Assembly (NCBI RefSeq): GCF_030944405.1
Contig: NZ_CP132339.1
Location: 2,232,001 to 2,296,000, forward strand
Length of the DNA stretch: 64,000 nucleotides
Direction: 5' to 3'
DNA from: Janthinobacterium sp. J1-1
GTDB lineage: Bacteria > Pseudomonadota > Gammaproteobacteria > Burkholderiales > Burkholderiaceae_D
This document shows, in pieces, positions 52,177-62,002 of the stretch; position 1 is the first letter of the stretch, and each line of letters starts with the position of its first letter. Made by a program: the position numbers and the translations under genes. A model generated the notes under the pieces. That model worked only from the letters and a program-made list of their open reading frames with translations. It made no database searches and was not told where the DNA came from.

Positions 52177-53055
52177 GTGACACCAGACCTGGAAGTGATC
52201 TACAAGCCATCGTACGAATCGTTTCGTGCGTGGGCGCACGGCTTTCCGCACACGGTGGCCAAATGGCATTTTCACCCCGAGTACGAGCTGCATTTCATCA
52301 TCACCTCGACCGGCAAGTTTTTTATCGGCGACCATATCGGCAGCTACGGGCCGGGCAACCTGATACTGACCGGGCCCAATTTGCCGCACAATTGGGTCAG
52401 CGAATTGCCCGAAGGCATGGTGCTGCCCGAGCGGGACCTGGTGCTGCAGTTTTCCAGCGATTTCATCGAGCGCTGCACCTTGCTGTTTCCCGAGCTGGCG
52501 CCGTTGAAGTCCTTGATGGGCGAGGCGTCGCGCGGCTTGCAGTTTCCCGATGCGCTGGGCCTGCGCCTGGTGCCGCTGATGCAGGAGCTGACGACGGCGC
52601 AGGGCCTGCGCCGGGTCGAGCTGTTCGCGCGCCTGTTCGGCACCCTGTGCGAGTGCCGCGAACGCCGTCCGCTGGCCAGCGTCACCTATATGGCGCAGGC
52701 GGGGCGCTACATGTCGTCCACCATCAACCAGGTGCTGGCGTATATCAAGCAGAACATCACGCTGGACTTTTGCGAGCAGGACGTGGCCGACGTGGCCGAA
52801 ATGAACACGCTCAAGTTCACGCGTTTCTTCCGCAAGCACACCGGCACCTCGTTCATCCAGTACGTGAACCAGGAACGCATTGCGCTGGCCTGCGAGCTGC
52901 TGATGAACACCGACCTGAAGGTGACCGATATCTGCTACCGCACTGGCTTTAACAATCTGTCCAATTTCAACCGCCAGTTTTTGGCGCACAAGCAGATGTC
53001 GCCATCGAAGTTTCGCTCCTGCCTGTTGATGAATATGTCCGACCCGTCAGCCTGA
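52177..53055 (+). CDS. AraC-family regulator of polyol use
   Basis: 292-residue activator. An N-terminal cupin-like sensor contains WHFHPEYELHFIITSTG and GPNLPHNW; the C-terminal DNA-binding part (about 190-285) has two helix-turn-helix motifs, VADVAEMNTLKFTRFFRKHTG and VTDICYRTGFNNLSNFNRQF. It starts at GTG (52177), chosen for the GGGGAGA site. Being between ATPase and xylulokinase it is probably the pathway activator responding to a polyol or ketose. Confidence 0.92.
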   Translation: MTPDLEVIYKPSYESFRAWAHGFPHTVAKWHFHPEYELHFIITSTGKFFIGDHIGSYGPGNLILTGPNLPHNWVSELPEGMVLPERDLVLQFSSDFIERCTLLFPELAPLKSLMGEASRGLQFPDALGLRLVPLMQELTTAQGLRRVELFARLFGTLCECRERRPLASVTYMAQAGRYMSSTINQVLAYIKQNITLDFCEQDVADVAEMNTLKFTRFFRKHTGTSFIQYVNQERIALACELLMNTDLKVTDICYRTGFNNLSNFNRQFLAHKQMSPSKFRSCLLMNMSDPSA

Positions 53056-53083
53056 CGGCCCCTAGATCACTTTTTGGAATCAC

Positions 53084-54559
53084 ATGACTTATCTTGGTAT
53101 CGATATCGGCACTTCCGAAGTCAAGGCCATCCTCACAGATGACGCGCAAACCATCCTGGCCAGCAGCGGCGTGACCCTGCGCGTGGCCAGCCCCCATCCG
53201 GGCTGGTCGGAGCAGAATCCCGAGGACTGGTGGCACGCCACGCTGGACGTGATCGCGGCCATCCGTGCCGCCCAGCCGGTGGCATTTTCGGGCCTGCGCG
53301 GCATTGCGCTGTCGGGCCAGATGCATGGCGCGACCCTGCTCGACAAGCAGCAGCACGTGCTGCGCGCCGCCATTTTGTGGAACGACACGCGCTCGTTTGC
53401 CGAATGCGTGGAACTCGAAGCGCTGGTGCCCGAGTCGCGCGCCATCACGGGCAACCAGGCCATGCCGGGGTTTACGGCACCGAAGCTGCTGTGGCTGCAA
53501 AAATACGAGCCGGCGCTGTTCCGCGCCACCGCCACCGTGCTGCTGCCCAAGGATTACGTGGCGCTGCGGCTGACGGGCGACTGCGTGTCCGACATGTCCG
53601 ACGCGTCCGGCACCTTGTGGCTGGACGTGGCCAAACGCGACTGGTCCGACCGCATGCTGGCCGCCACCGGCCTCACGCGCGAGCATATGCCGCGCCTGGT
53701 CGAAGGCAGCGCCGCCGCCGCCCAGGTGCGCGCTTCGCTGTGCCAGGAATGGGGCATCAGCCACCCGGTGATATTGGCCGGCGGCGCCGGCGACAATGCG
53801 GCCGCCGCCGTCGGCCTGGGCGTGGTCGAGCCGGGCGCCGGCCTGCTGTCGCTGGGCACCTCGGGCGTGCTGTTTGCCGGTAGCGACGGCTATGCGCCGA
53901 ATCCCGGCCAGGGCGTGCATGCCTTCTGCCATTGCCTGCCCGAGCGCTGGCACCAGATGAGCGTGATCCTCAGCGCCGCGTCGAGCCTGTCCTGGGTGGC
54001 GCAGCTGACGCAATCGTCCGATATCGGCGAGCTGGCCAGCCTGGCCGAAAAAGTCGACGCGCGCAAGGCGCCGATCTTCCTGCCTTACCTGAGCGGCGAA
54101 CGCACGCCGCACAACGACGCCACCGCGCGCGGCGTGTTTTTCGGCTTGTCGACCGAACACGGGCGCGCCGACCTGGCATATGCGGCGATGGAAGGCGTGG
54201 CGTTTGCCATGGCCGACGGCAACGAGGCGCTGCGCAGCGCCGGCACGCATTTGAGCGAAGCGTCGTTCGTCGGCGGCGGTTCGCGCAGCCGCTTCTGGGC
54301 GCAGCTGTGCGCCAATGCCTCGGGCCTGAACGTGCTGCGCCACGACCATGGCGTGGCCGGCGGCACCATGGGCGCGGCGCGCCTGGCGCAGATGGCCGTC
54401 ACCGGCCGCGCGCCCGCCGAGGTCTGCACCCGTCCCGCAATACAGGAAACCATCGCGCCACAGGCGTCAAACGTGCTGGCCGACCGCCTGGCCCGCTACC
54501 GCCGCCTGTATCCGCTGCTGCGCGAGGAGTTTGCGGGCGCGACGGCGGCGGCGCGCTGA
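53084..54559 (+). CDS. xylB: Xylulokinase
   Basis: 491-residue FGGY carbohydrate kinase that phosphorylates D-xylulose to xylulose 5-phosphate for the pentose phosphate path. The phosphate-loop reads GIDIGTSEVKA, sugar contacts are LSGQMHGATLLD and WNDTRS, and the catalytic Asp is in GGAGDNAAAAVG. The FGGY-like C-terminal block GERTPHNDATARG is typical of XylB. It closes the polyol operon; length equals the E. coli enzyme (484). Confidence 0.93.
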   Translation: MTYLGIDIGTSEVKAILTDDAQTILASSGVTLRVASPHPGWSEQNPEDWWHATLDVIAAIRAAQPVAFSGLRGIALSGQMHGATLLDKQQHVLRAAILWNDTRSFAECVELEALVPESRAITGNQAMPGFTAPKLLWLQKYEPALFRATATVLLPKDYVALRLTGDCVSDMSDASGTLWLDVAKRDWSDRMLAATGLTREHMPRLVEGSAAAAQVRASLCQEWGISHPVILAGGAGDNAAAAVGLGVVEPGAGLLSLGTSGVLFAGSDGYAPNPGQGVHAFCHCLPERWHQMSVILSAASSLSWVAQLTQSSDIGELASLAEKVDARKAPIFLPYLSGERTPHNDATARGVFFGLSTEHGRADLAYAAMEGVAFAMADGNEALRSAGTHLSEASFVGGGSRSRFWAQLCANASGLNVLRHDHGVAGGTMGAARLAQMAVTGRAPAEVCTRPAIQETIAPQASNVLADRLARYRRLYPLLREEFAGATAAAR

Positions 54560-54599
54560 CCAGAGGGAGCCGAGGCGCTCCCGGCAGGGCATTCCAATA

Positions 54600-54640
54600 T
54601 TGACATACGTGGCGTATGTGAATAACATACGCTGCGTATG
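54600..54640 (+). promoter_or_regulatory. Sigma-70 promoter with two tandem TetR operators
   Basis: TTGACA (54600-54605), 17-bp spacer, TAACAT (54623-54628) make a good promoter. Two 15-bp dyads overlap it: CATACG-TGG-CGTATG (54604-54618) and CATACG-CTG-CGTATG (54626-54640), 22 bp centre to centre. They sit on the -35/spacer and the -10/start, so a TetR dimer bound there would block the promoter of the TetR gene just downstream. Confidence 0.8.
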
Positions 54641-54654
54641 TGAAAGGAATTCCC

Positions 54655-55323
54655 ATGCCCGTATCCACCGTATCCACCGTAGCAAGCCCGCGCCGTCGCC
54701 GCAGCACCATGATCGAGGAAACCCGCGCCAGGCTGCTGGCCGCGGCGCGCCTTGCCTTTGCCGAACAGGGCTATGCACATACCTCGATGGACGATTTCAC
54801 GGCCGCCGCCGGCCTGACCCGCGGCGCGCTGTACCACCATTTCGGCAGCAAGGAAAAGCTGCTGCTGGCCGTCATCGACCAGCTCGAAGGCGAGGTCGGC
54901 GCCCGCCTGCAGGCGATTGCCGACAGCGCGCCCACCACCCGGGAAGCGTTGCGGCGCCGCTGCCAGGGCTACCTGGAGCTGGCGCTGGTGCCCGAGCTGC
55001 GCCGCATCATCCTGCAGGACGCGCGCGCCATGTTCGGCGACGTGCAGCAGGCGCACCAGCGGCTCGGCATCGCCGCGCTGGAGGCGGCCCTGCAAGGGCT
55101 GATCGACGACGGCGTGGCGCGGCCCGTGCATGCGGGCGTGACGGCGCGCATGCTGTATGGCGCCGTCACCGAAGCGGCCTTCTGGATCGCCGAAGCCGAT
55201 GGCGATCCGCCGGCGCGGCTGGCCGCATCGCAGGCCGCGCTCGACCATCTGCTGAACGGCCTGCTGGTCCGCCAGGCCAACCTTCCGAACGCCCAGGAGC
55301 GCCCACATGCAATGGAAAAATAA
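54655..55323 (+). CDS. TetR-family regulator, autoregulated
   Basis: 222-residue repressor. N-terminal helix-turn-helix: ARLLAAARLAFAEQGYAHTS with DDFTAAAGLTRGALYHHFGSKEKLL. The C-terminal ligand domain is TetR_C-like. ATG at 54655 follows GAAAGGAATT. The operators on its own promoter indicate negative autoregulation. It overlaps the cytochrome b561 gene by 17 bp, so it probably controls that gene too. Inducer unknown. Confidence 0.92.
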   Translation: MPVSTVSTVASPRRRRSTMIEETRARLLAAARLAFAEQGYAHTSMDDFTAAAGLTRGALYHHFGSKEKLLLAVIDQLEGEVGARLQAIADSAPTTREALRRRCQGYLELALVPELRRIILQDARAMFGDVQQAHQRLGIAALEAALQGLIDDGVARPVHAGVTARMLYGAVTEAAFWIAEADGDPPARLAASQAALDHLLNGLLVRQANLPNAQERPHAMEK

Positions 55324-55879
55324 CCGCCAGCGGTTTGGCGCGCTGGCCAAGTTCTTTCACTGGACCAGCGCCGCCGCCTTTATCGGCGCCTATCTCGTTG
55401 TCTATTATGTGATCTGGTTCCTGGACGAGGAAGCGCCCGGCACGCTGCCGGTGCTGAACGTGCACTGGATGCTGGGCCTGCTGGTGGGCGCGCTGGCGCT
55501 GCCGCGCCTTGCGTGGCGGGTGCTTGACGTGCAGCCGCTGGACCCGCCCGGCTCCGCCCTGGAGCACAGGCTGGCGCATGCCGCGCACTGGGGGCTGTAC
55601 GGCCTGCTGATCGTGCTGCCGCTGACCGGCTACGCGGGTACCGGCCTGCACACGGACTTCGGCCTGTTTGCCGTGCCGTCGTTTCGCGATACCGCGCTGT
55701 TCGACGCGATGGCGTCCATCTTCGGCCTGACGTGGGAAAGTTTCGAGCCGCCGGTGGACGCCGTGCACCACTTCCTGGGCAAGTGGGTGGCCTGGGGCGT
55801 GGTGGGCTTGCATGTGCTGGCGGCCCTGTATCACCACCGCGTGCGCAAGGATGACGTGTTGCGCCGCATGCTGCCTTGA
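55307..55879 (+). CDS. Cytochrome b561
   Basis: 190-residue inner-membrane dihaem cytochrome of four helices. Haem-ligand histidines appear in KFFHWTSAA, NVHWMLGLL, HAAHWGLYG and VVGLHVLAALYHHR. These proteins move electrons from quinol or act as superoxide:ubiquinone oxidoreductase (CybB-like). The ATG lies inside the end of the TetR gene, which suggests regulation by it. Confidence 0.9.
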   Translation: MQWKNNRQRFGALAKFFHWTSAAAFIGAYLVVYYVIWFLDEEAPGTLPVLNVHWMLGLLVGALALPRLAWRVLDVQPLDPPGSALEHRLAHAAHWGLYGLLIVLPLTGYAGTGLHTDFGLFAVPSFRDTALFDAMASIFGLTWESFEPPVDAVHHFLGKWVAWGVVGLHVLAALYHHRVRKDDVLRRMLP

Positions 55880-56085
55880 TGTCCTGATTGGCAAGCTTGC
55901 CTGGATCGTCATGGTCGCAGCGGAAGAGCATGGCCATCCAGTCAACCTTGTTATGTAATTTGTTGTTTCTACGCTGAAAATATTTAAGCCGATTAAACCC
56001 TGCTTGGTTTTTGGCTGTGTGCACTGCATCATTTCTGTGTCCGGTGAGAATTGGATAGTTTTTCACTGTCACACAAAGGAATGCC

Positions 56086-57637
56086 ATGCAATTCATCAAT
56101 CTTAAAATATCCGCCCGCCTCGCCTTGCTGGGCGCCTTTTTCTTTCTCGCCCTGGTCGTCGTCGGCCTGCGCGGCTGGAGCGCGCTCGACGCGGCCAGCG
56201 CGCGCAGCGCACACGCCATGCAGCGGGCCGTCGCCCTGACGGAAGCCATCGACACGGCGCGCAGCGCGCAGGTGGAATTCAAGATCCAGGTGCAGGAATG
56301 GAAAAACATCCTGCTGCGCGGCGGCGACGCGGCTGCCTTCCGGCGCTACCGCGAGGCCTTTGTCGTCAGCGGCGCGCAGACGCGCAAGGAGCTGAAACAG
56401 CTGCACACCCTGATGGCCGGCCTGCGGCTCGACACCCAGCCTGTCGAACAGGCCGTGCAGGCGCATGATGCGCTGGGCGTCGCCTACCTGGCGGCCTTGC
56501 AGCAATACGATGGCGCGCGCGCCGACAGCGCGCAGCTTGTCGATGCGCTGGTCAAGGGCAAGGACCGCGAGCCGACGCGCCAGATCGACGCCATCGTCGC
56601 CACCATCGGCAAGCAGTCGCACAGCCTGATGGCGCAGATGAAGGAAGAGGACGAGGCCGCGCACCGCAGCGCCACCATCGCCATGCTGGCCACGGTGTTG
56701 CTGACCCTGCTGATCGGCAGCGTCACCGTCTGGTGGCTGATACGCAGCATCACGCGTCCGCTTTCCGCGGCGGTCGGCATTGCGCAGCAAGTGGCGCAGG
56801 GCGACCTGCGCGCGGTGGTGGCCGATGGCGGCCGTAATGAAATCAGCGACCTGCTGCGTGCCTTGAAGGCCATGAGCGGCAACCTGGCGGCCATTGTCGG
56901 GCGCGTGCGCGACGGCACCGACGCGATTGCCACGGCCTCCAGCGAAATTGCCAGAGGTAATATGGACCTGTCTTCGCGCACCGAGGAGCAAGCCAGTTCG
57001 CTGGAAGAGACGGCCGCCTCGATGATCGAGCTGACCACCACCGTGCGGCAGAATCATGACAATGCCGACCAGGCACGCCAGATGGCCGGCAGTGCCTCGG
57101 ACGTGGCCCAGCGCGGCGGTGCGGCGGTGGCGCAGATGGTGCAGACCATGGGCAGCATCAATGCGTCGTCGAAGCGCATCGTCGACATTATCGGCGTGAT
57201 CGACGGCATCGCCTTCCAGACCAATATCCTGGCCCTGAATGCGGCGGTGGAAGCGGCGCGCGCGGGCGAGCAGGGACGCGGCTTTGCGGTGGTCGCCACC
57301 GAAGTGCGCAGCCTGGCGCAGCGTTCCGCCGAAGCGGCGCGCGAGATCAAGCAGCTGATCGGCGACTCGGTGCGCACGGTGGAAGCGGGCAGTGCATTGG
57401 CTGGCCAGCGTCGAGCAGCGCGACGGCATCGAGCAGATCAGCATGGCCGTCAGCCAGATGGATGGCGTAACGCAGCAGAACGCCGCCCTGGTGGAACAGG
57501 CGGCCGCCGCAGCGGACGCCTTGCAGCAGCAGGCTGCCAGCCTGGCCGACGCCGTCAGCATTTTCAAGCTGCACGCGGCGCCGGACGCGCCGGCAGCGGT
57601 CGGTATGCCCGTGGTCGCGCGCCACGTCCTCGCTTAA
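56086..57637 (+). pseudogene. Methyl-accepting chemotaxis protein, broken by internal deletion
   Basis: A chemoreceptor with TM1 near 8-28, a four-helix-bundle type sensor, TM2 near 202-222, HAMP and signalling tip [20 protein letters not shown]. After [13 protein letters not shown] (about 57397) the frame changes: the expected C-terminal arm resumes in the +1 frame as [20 protein letters not shown], ending at 57637. Compared with the intact receptor at 24.9 kb, roughly 27 residues of the arm are missing. The frame offset needs a deletion of 3n+2 bases, about 80. Reading straight through gives a 1214-residue chimaera through antisense DNA, which is not real. The product would lack the proper methylation helix. 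Confidence 0.85.
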
Positions 57638-59796
57638 AACGTATATTTCGCCGTCAGCACGGCACTGCGCGGTTCGCCAAACGCATTGCCGCTGTCGATG
57701 CCGCTGATGGCCTGGTAGTAGCTGCGGTCAAACAGATTGGTCAGGCTCAGGCGCACGTCCAGCTGCTTGCTGGCCTGCCAGCCCGCGTTCAGGTCGGCGA
57801 TCGCATAGCCGCCCTGGCGGATGGCGCTGTTGGTCTTGTAGATCTGGTTTTGTGCACGCAGCGCCGCGCCCACGCGCCAGGCGCTCCAATCGCCCGGCAG
57901 GCGGTAGTTGGTGGACAGGCGCAACAAACGGCTCGGGCGCTCCGCCGCATAGCGCGCGCCGGCCTGGTTGCTGCCCTGGGCCTTGGTGTATTCGGCCGTG
58001 TTGTAGGTCAGGCCCGCGCTCACCTGCCAGCGTGGCGTGATCGCGCCGGCGATGGTCAGTTCCACGCCCTGGCTGCGCACTTCGCCGGCCGCTTCCGAGC
58101 ACGACAGCAGGCCCGGGCCGCACTGCGCCAGCGGCAGCGAGGTGGCCAGGTTTTCCTGCACGATGCGGAACACGGCGGCCGACGCATTCAGCGCGCCGCC
58201 GAAGTACTCGCCTTTCACGCCCGCTTCCATATTGGTGCCCGTGACCGGGTCGAGCAGCACGCCATTCTTGTCGAGCGCGCTTTGCGGATTGAAGATGCTG
58301 GTCCAGCTGCCGTACAGCGAGTGGTGGGCGTCGAGGTCGTACACCAGGCCCACGTAGGGCGTCACTTCCTGGCTCACCTTGTAGCCCGAACGCACCTGGG
58401 TCAGGGGATTGAGGGCGCCGTATTCATACCAGTCGACGCGCCCGCCCACCAGCAGGGCCAGCGGGTCGGCCAGGCTGAAGCGGGCCGTCGTGTAGACGCT
58501 TTTCTGGGTGGTTTCGGTATTTTGTCCGTAGTAGAACGTGCCGATCACGGGCTTGACGGGGGCCGCCGTATTCCAGCTGACAGGGTCGAAGGCATAGCTG
58601 TAATCGGGCACCGATTTGTAGCCCTTGTCTTCCGTGTCGCGCGTGCGGTAGTTGGCGCCGAAGACGATTTCATGGCGGCGCCCCAGCAGGCTGAATGGCC
58701 CGGACGCCTGCGCGTCCAGGATGCGCTGCTGGCGGTCATAGATAAAGGCGTTGGCCGCGCTCAGGCGGAACAGGTTGGTGCGCGGCACGCGGGCCACGCC
58801 GGTGACGATGGAATCGAGTTCATCGTCGAGCGCCTGGGCGGCAATCTTGAGCTTCCAGCCGTTGGCCAGGCGGTGTTCCACTTCGGCGAACAGCCGCGTG
58901 TTCTTCTTGTTCCAGAAAGTCCAGTCGGGCGCATTGCTGGCCGAGCGGTCCAGCGGCAGGAAGCTGCCGTCCAGCGCGGTCGGCAAGCCATACCAGGTCG
59001 AGCCGGGATTGCGCTCGTCGTTGACGTGGAAGCCCACGCCGAGGGTGGTGTCGCGCGTGATGTCGGCGTCAACGGTGGCGTACAGCAGGGCGCGCTTGTG
59101 GCCGTAGTTCGAAATAAAGGTGTCGCCGTCCTGGTAGGCGGCCACGGCGCGGCCGCGCACGGAACCGTTGGCGTTCAGCGCGCCGCGCGCATCGACCTCG
59201 CCGCGGTAGTCGTGGTAGCGGCCGACGCTGCCCGTGACCGACACTTCATTGTCGGCCGTCGGGCGCTTGCGCACGAAATTCATGGTGCCCGACGGGTTGC
59301 CCACGCCATTGAGCATGCCGGCCGCGCCGCGCAGCACTTCCACGCGGTCGTACATGGCCAGGGTGGCGAAACCGAGCGTGTCGCCGTCGCCCGACATGGT
59401 CAGTCCGTCTTCGGTGAAATTGCTGATGGCGAAACCGCGCGAATAGAAGCTGGCGCGTTCGGTGGCGCCCTTGTTCAGCGTCAAGCCCGGCGTGATATTG
59501 ACGATGTCTTCCACCGAGCGGATATTCATGTCATCCATCTGCTGGCGCGTGACCACGCTGACCGACTGCGGGGTTTCGCGCACGGACAGGTTCAGGCGCG
59601 TGGCCGCATTCATGCTGCCGGTGGTGTAGGAACCGCTGCCTTCGGTGGTGGCGCCAGCTGCGGCCTGCGCGCTGACCTGGACTTCCGGCAGGCTCTGTTC
59701 CTGCGTCTGCGCCTGGACTGGTGCGGCTAAGGCGGCAAGGATGGCCACGGCCATGATCTTCGGCGCCAGCATGGCGCGCTTGTTAGTGATTGTCAT
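57634..59796 (-). CDS. TonB-dependent siderophore receptor, FhuE/FpvA-like
   Basis: 720-residue outer-membrane receptor for a ferric siderophore. Signal peptide 1-29 (APVQAQ); TonB-contact/plug domain with [31 protein letters not shown] and [20 protein letters not shown]; then a 22-strand barrel ending in LTAKYTF with the C-terminal Phe. A perfect Fur box lies 157 bp upstream, so it is induced by iron shortage. The exact siderophore is unknown. Its 3' end overlaps that of the broken chemoreceptor by 4 bp. Confidence 0.93.
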   Translation of the reverse strand: MTITNKRAMLAPKIMAVAILAALAAPVQAQTQEQSLPEVQVSAQAAAGATTEGSGSYTTGSMNAATRLNLSVRETPQSVSVVTRQQMDDMNIRSVEDIVNITPGLTLNKGATERASFYSRGFAISNFTEDGLTMSGDGDTLGFATLAMYDRVEVLRGAAGMLNGVGNPSGTMNFVRKRPTADNEVSVTGSVGRYHDYRGEVDARGALNANGSVRGRAVAAYQDGDTFISNYGHKRALLYATVDADITRDTTLGVGFHVNDERNPGSTWYGLPTALDGSFLPLDRSASNAPDWTFWNKKNTRLFAEVEHRLANGWKLKIAAQALDDELDSIVTGVARVPRTNLFRLSAANAFIYDRQQRILDAQASGPFSLLGRRHEIVFGANYRTRDTEDKGYKSVPDYSYAFDPVSWNTAAPVKPVIGTFYYGQNTETTQKSVYTTARFSLADPLALLVGGRVDWYEYGALNPLTQVRSGYKVSQEVTPYVGLVYDLDAHHSLYGSWTSIFNPQSALDKNGVLLDPVTGTNMEAGVKGEYFGGALNASAAVFRIVQENLATSLPLAQCGPGLLSCSEAAGEVRSQGVELTIAGAITPRWQVSAGLTYNTAEYTKAQGSNQAGARYAAERPSRLLRLSTNYRLPGDWSAWRVGAALRAQNQIYKTNSAIRQGGYAIADLNAGWQASKQLDVRLSLTNLFDRSYYQAISGIDSGNAFGEPRSAVLTAKYTF

Positions 59797-60199
59797 TGGA
59801 ACTCCCCGTATCGCTGTCTGAAAAGCAGGCCTGTGCCCGCCGCTGTCGTGTGCGTCGCTGGGGTGGTGCTGCGCCTGGCTGGCATGGCCCTGCCGCCGTA
59901 TCCTGGACCAGCTGTGGAAACGCGGCGATGAACCATCTCAAGAATGAGAATTATTCTCATTTTAAGGTGGGTACTGTCATTGCAGCAATTTTTTGTGGAA
60001 TTTGGTGAGAATGTTGCGCTACCTTGTTGGGCGTTTACAACAACCATGGGGGCCATCAGCCGCTTGAGCGCCATCAAGCGGGGCGCCATCAGGCAAAAAA
60101 GTGGGGAGGGATTCTTATACTATTTCCACTCGGAATCTTTTTGGCCGGTATCGTTGCGAGGAACGCCATGAGCCCACTCTTTTGTCCCGCTGGTGATCC
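59797..60199. promoter_or_regulatory. 403-bp divergent gap: siderophore receptor and GGDEF genes
   Basis: No gene. It holds a Fur box (59944-59962), a likely minus-strand promoter TTGCTG (59987-59992 region) with TTAAAA 17 bp on, and, on the GGDEF side, a perfect 8-6-8 inverted repeat CCGCTTGA/TCAAGCGG (60060-60081) about 119 bp before the GGDEF start. Confidence 0.55.
59944..59962. promoter_or_regulatory. Fur box
   Basis: AATGAGAAT-T-ATTCTCATT, a perfect 19-bp palindrome of the Fur type (GAGAAT core), 157 bp upstream of the receptor start and overlapping the likely -10 region of its promoter. Fur-Fe(II) would block transcription when iron is plentiful. Confidence 0.88.
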
Positions 60200-62002
60200 A
60201 TGATGGCGCTGCTGCTGGCGCTGTGCCTGCTGCTGGCCATGCTCGGTGCGCTGCTGGCGGGGCAGTGCTGGGGGGAGCGGCAGTGGCGCGGCCGCCATGC
60301 GCACGGTGAGGCACGGCTGGCGGCGCAGGCGCCCATGCTGGCGCTGCTGCAGGCGCTGCCGGTGGCCGTGATCGGCACCGACCGCCATGGCGTGGTGCGC
60401 TACCTGAATGCGCGCGCACTGGCGATGGGCGGCTTGCCGGCGGCGCACGGGGTGGGTGCCAGCGTGTCGCAGCTGCTGCCGCTGTTCCATGACGGCGCCG
60501 CCATCGATGCGGCGCAGCAGGTGCGCGATTGCGTGGCGCAGCAGGCCATGCTGGAAGTGGCGCGCGGCGCGGTACTGCTGCGCGAAAGCGACGGCAAGCG
60601 CATCGACGTGCATTACAGCTGCGCACCGCTGGCGCACGACGGCGCGGTGCTGCTGCTGCACGACGTGTCGGCGCGCCGCCGCGCCGAGCAGCAACTGGAA
60701 TTCATCGCCCACCATGACGGCCTGACCGGCTTGCCGAACCGCCTGCACTTCCAGATCCGCTTCGAGCACGGCATCGCCTATGCGCGCCGCCACCAGAGCT
60801 TGCTGGCGGTGCTGTTCGTCGATATCGACCGCTTCAAGGCCATCAACGACAGCCTGGGCCATGACGTGGGCGACCAGGTGCTGGCGGAATTCGCGCGCCG
60901 GGTGCAGCAGTGCGTGCGCAAGGTCGACACGGTGGCGCGCCAGGGCGGCGACGAATTCATCGTCCTGCTGACCGAACTGCACGATCCGCATGATGCGACG
61001 CGCGTGGCCGAGAAAATCATCGCCGCCATCGCCGCGCCGTTCGTGATCGACCAGTACAGCCTGTCGGTGGCCGCCAGCGTGGGGGTGGCGCTGTATCCGG
61101 ACGACGACGACGATGTCGACGCGCTCATCGAAAAGGCGGATCTCGCCATGTATGCGGCCAAGCGGCATGCGTCCGGTACCTGCCTGCGCTACGCGCCGCG
61201 CATGCAGACGCAATCGTATTCGCGCACCATCCTGGAGACGGCGCTGCGCCATGCGCTCGAGCGCAATGAATTCGTGCTGCAGTACCAGCCTTGCATGGAC
61301 CTGGCGACCGGTGCCATCACGGGCGTGAAGGCGCTGCTGCGCTGGAAGCACCCGGAACTGGGGCTGATGATGCCGCTCGACTTTCTACCGGTACTGGAGG
61401 AGAGCGCGCTGATCCTGCCGGTCGGCGCCTGGGTGCTGGCCACCGCCGTCGAGCAGGCGAAACGCTGGATCGCGCAGGACCACAGGCTGACGGTCACCGT
61501 CAGCCTGTCGGCGCGCCAGTTCTACCAGCGCGACATCGCGCGCAATGTCGGCGCGGCTTTGGATGCGGCCGGCGTGCCGGGCCATTGCATCGAAATGGAA
61601 ATCGCCGCCGGCACCCTGATCGACCATAGCCACGATGGCGAGGCGATCCTGCGCCAGTTCCGCCAACTGGGCATGACGATCTGCATCAGCGACTTCGGCA
61701 CCGGCGACGGCCCGCTGCATTCCCTGCATCGTTTTCCGGTCGACGCCGTCAAGATTGAAAAGTGTTTTATCGACGAACTGGGCGAATCAGCCGATGACGG
61801 CGCCATGGTGCGCGCCATGGTGGCGATGGCCCACACCCTGAAACTGCGCGCGATCGCCGGCGGCGTGGAAAACGCGCGCCAGCTGGAACTGCTGGCGGCC
61901 ATGGGCTGCGACGCCGCCTTCGGCTATCACCTGGCGCGCGCGATGGCGCCGGATGGGGTGGAGGCGCTGCTCAAGGCGCGCGCCGCCCCGGCCGCCTGCT
62001 GA
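60200..62002 (+). CDS. GGDEF-EAL protein with decayed EAL domain
   Basis: 600-residue c-di-GMP protein: one N-terminal membrane helix (about 2-24), a PAS-like domain (about 45-160), a GGDEF domain (about 170-325) and an EAL domain (about 345-600). The GGDEF site is intact (ARQGGDEF) with an inhibitory RKVD five residues before. The EAL domain has lost metal ligands and catalytic residues: EALLRW reads VKALLRW, the Asn of VNLS is Ser (VSLSARQ), ITES is IAAG, DDFGTG is SDFGTG, and AEGVE is AGGVE. It should therefore make, not break, c-di-GMP. Weak ribosome site; ATG at 60203 also possible. Confidence 0.9.
   Translation: MMALLLALCLLLAMLGALLAGQCWGERQWRGRHAHGEARLAAQAPMLALLQALPVAVIGTDRHGVVRYLNARALAMGGLPAAHGVGASVSQLLPLFHDGAAIDAAQQVRDCVAQQAMLEVARGAVLLRESDGKRIDVHYSCAPLAHDGAVLLLHDVSARRRAEQQLEFIAHHDGLTGLPNRLHFQIRFEHGIAYARRHQSLLAVLFVDIDRFKAINDSLGHDVGDQVLAEFARRVQQCVRKVDTVARQGGDEFIVLLTELHDPHDATRVAEKIIAAIAAPFVIDQYSLSVAASVGVALYPDDDDDVDALIEKADLAMYAAKRHASGTCLRYAPRMQTQSYSRTILETALRHALERNEFVLQYQPCMDLATGAITGVKALLRWKHPELGLMMPLDFLPVLEESALILPVGAWVLATAVEQAKRWIAQDHRLTVTVSLSARQFYQRDIARNVGAALDAAGVPGHCIEMEIAAGTLIDHSHDGEAILRQFRQLGMTICISDFGTGDGPLHSLHRFPVDAVKIEKCFIDELGESADDGAMVRAMVAMAHTLKLRAIAGGVENARQLELLAAMGCDAAFGYHLARAMAPDGVEALLKARAAPAAC

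Noticed and set aside
54600..54640. CRISPR-like repeat idea for the two CATACG dyads
   Set aside because: Only two units with a 7-bp spacing; position on the promoter explains them as operators.
57637..59730. Long open frame continuing from the chemoreceptor for over 600 codons on the plus strand
   Set aside because: It runs antisense to the TonB receptor gene, has an Arg/Ala/Val-rich shadow composition and begins only because the deletion in the receptor changed frame.
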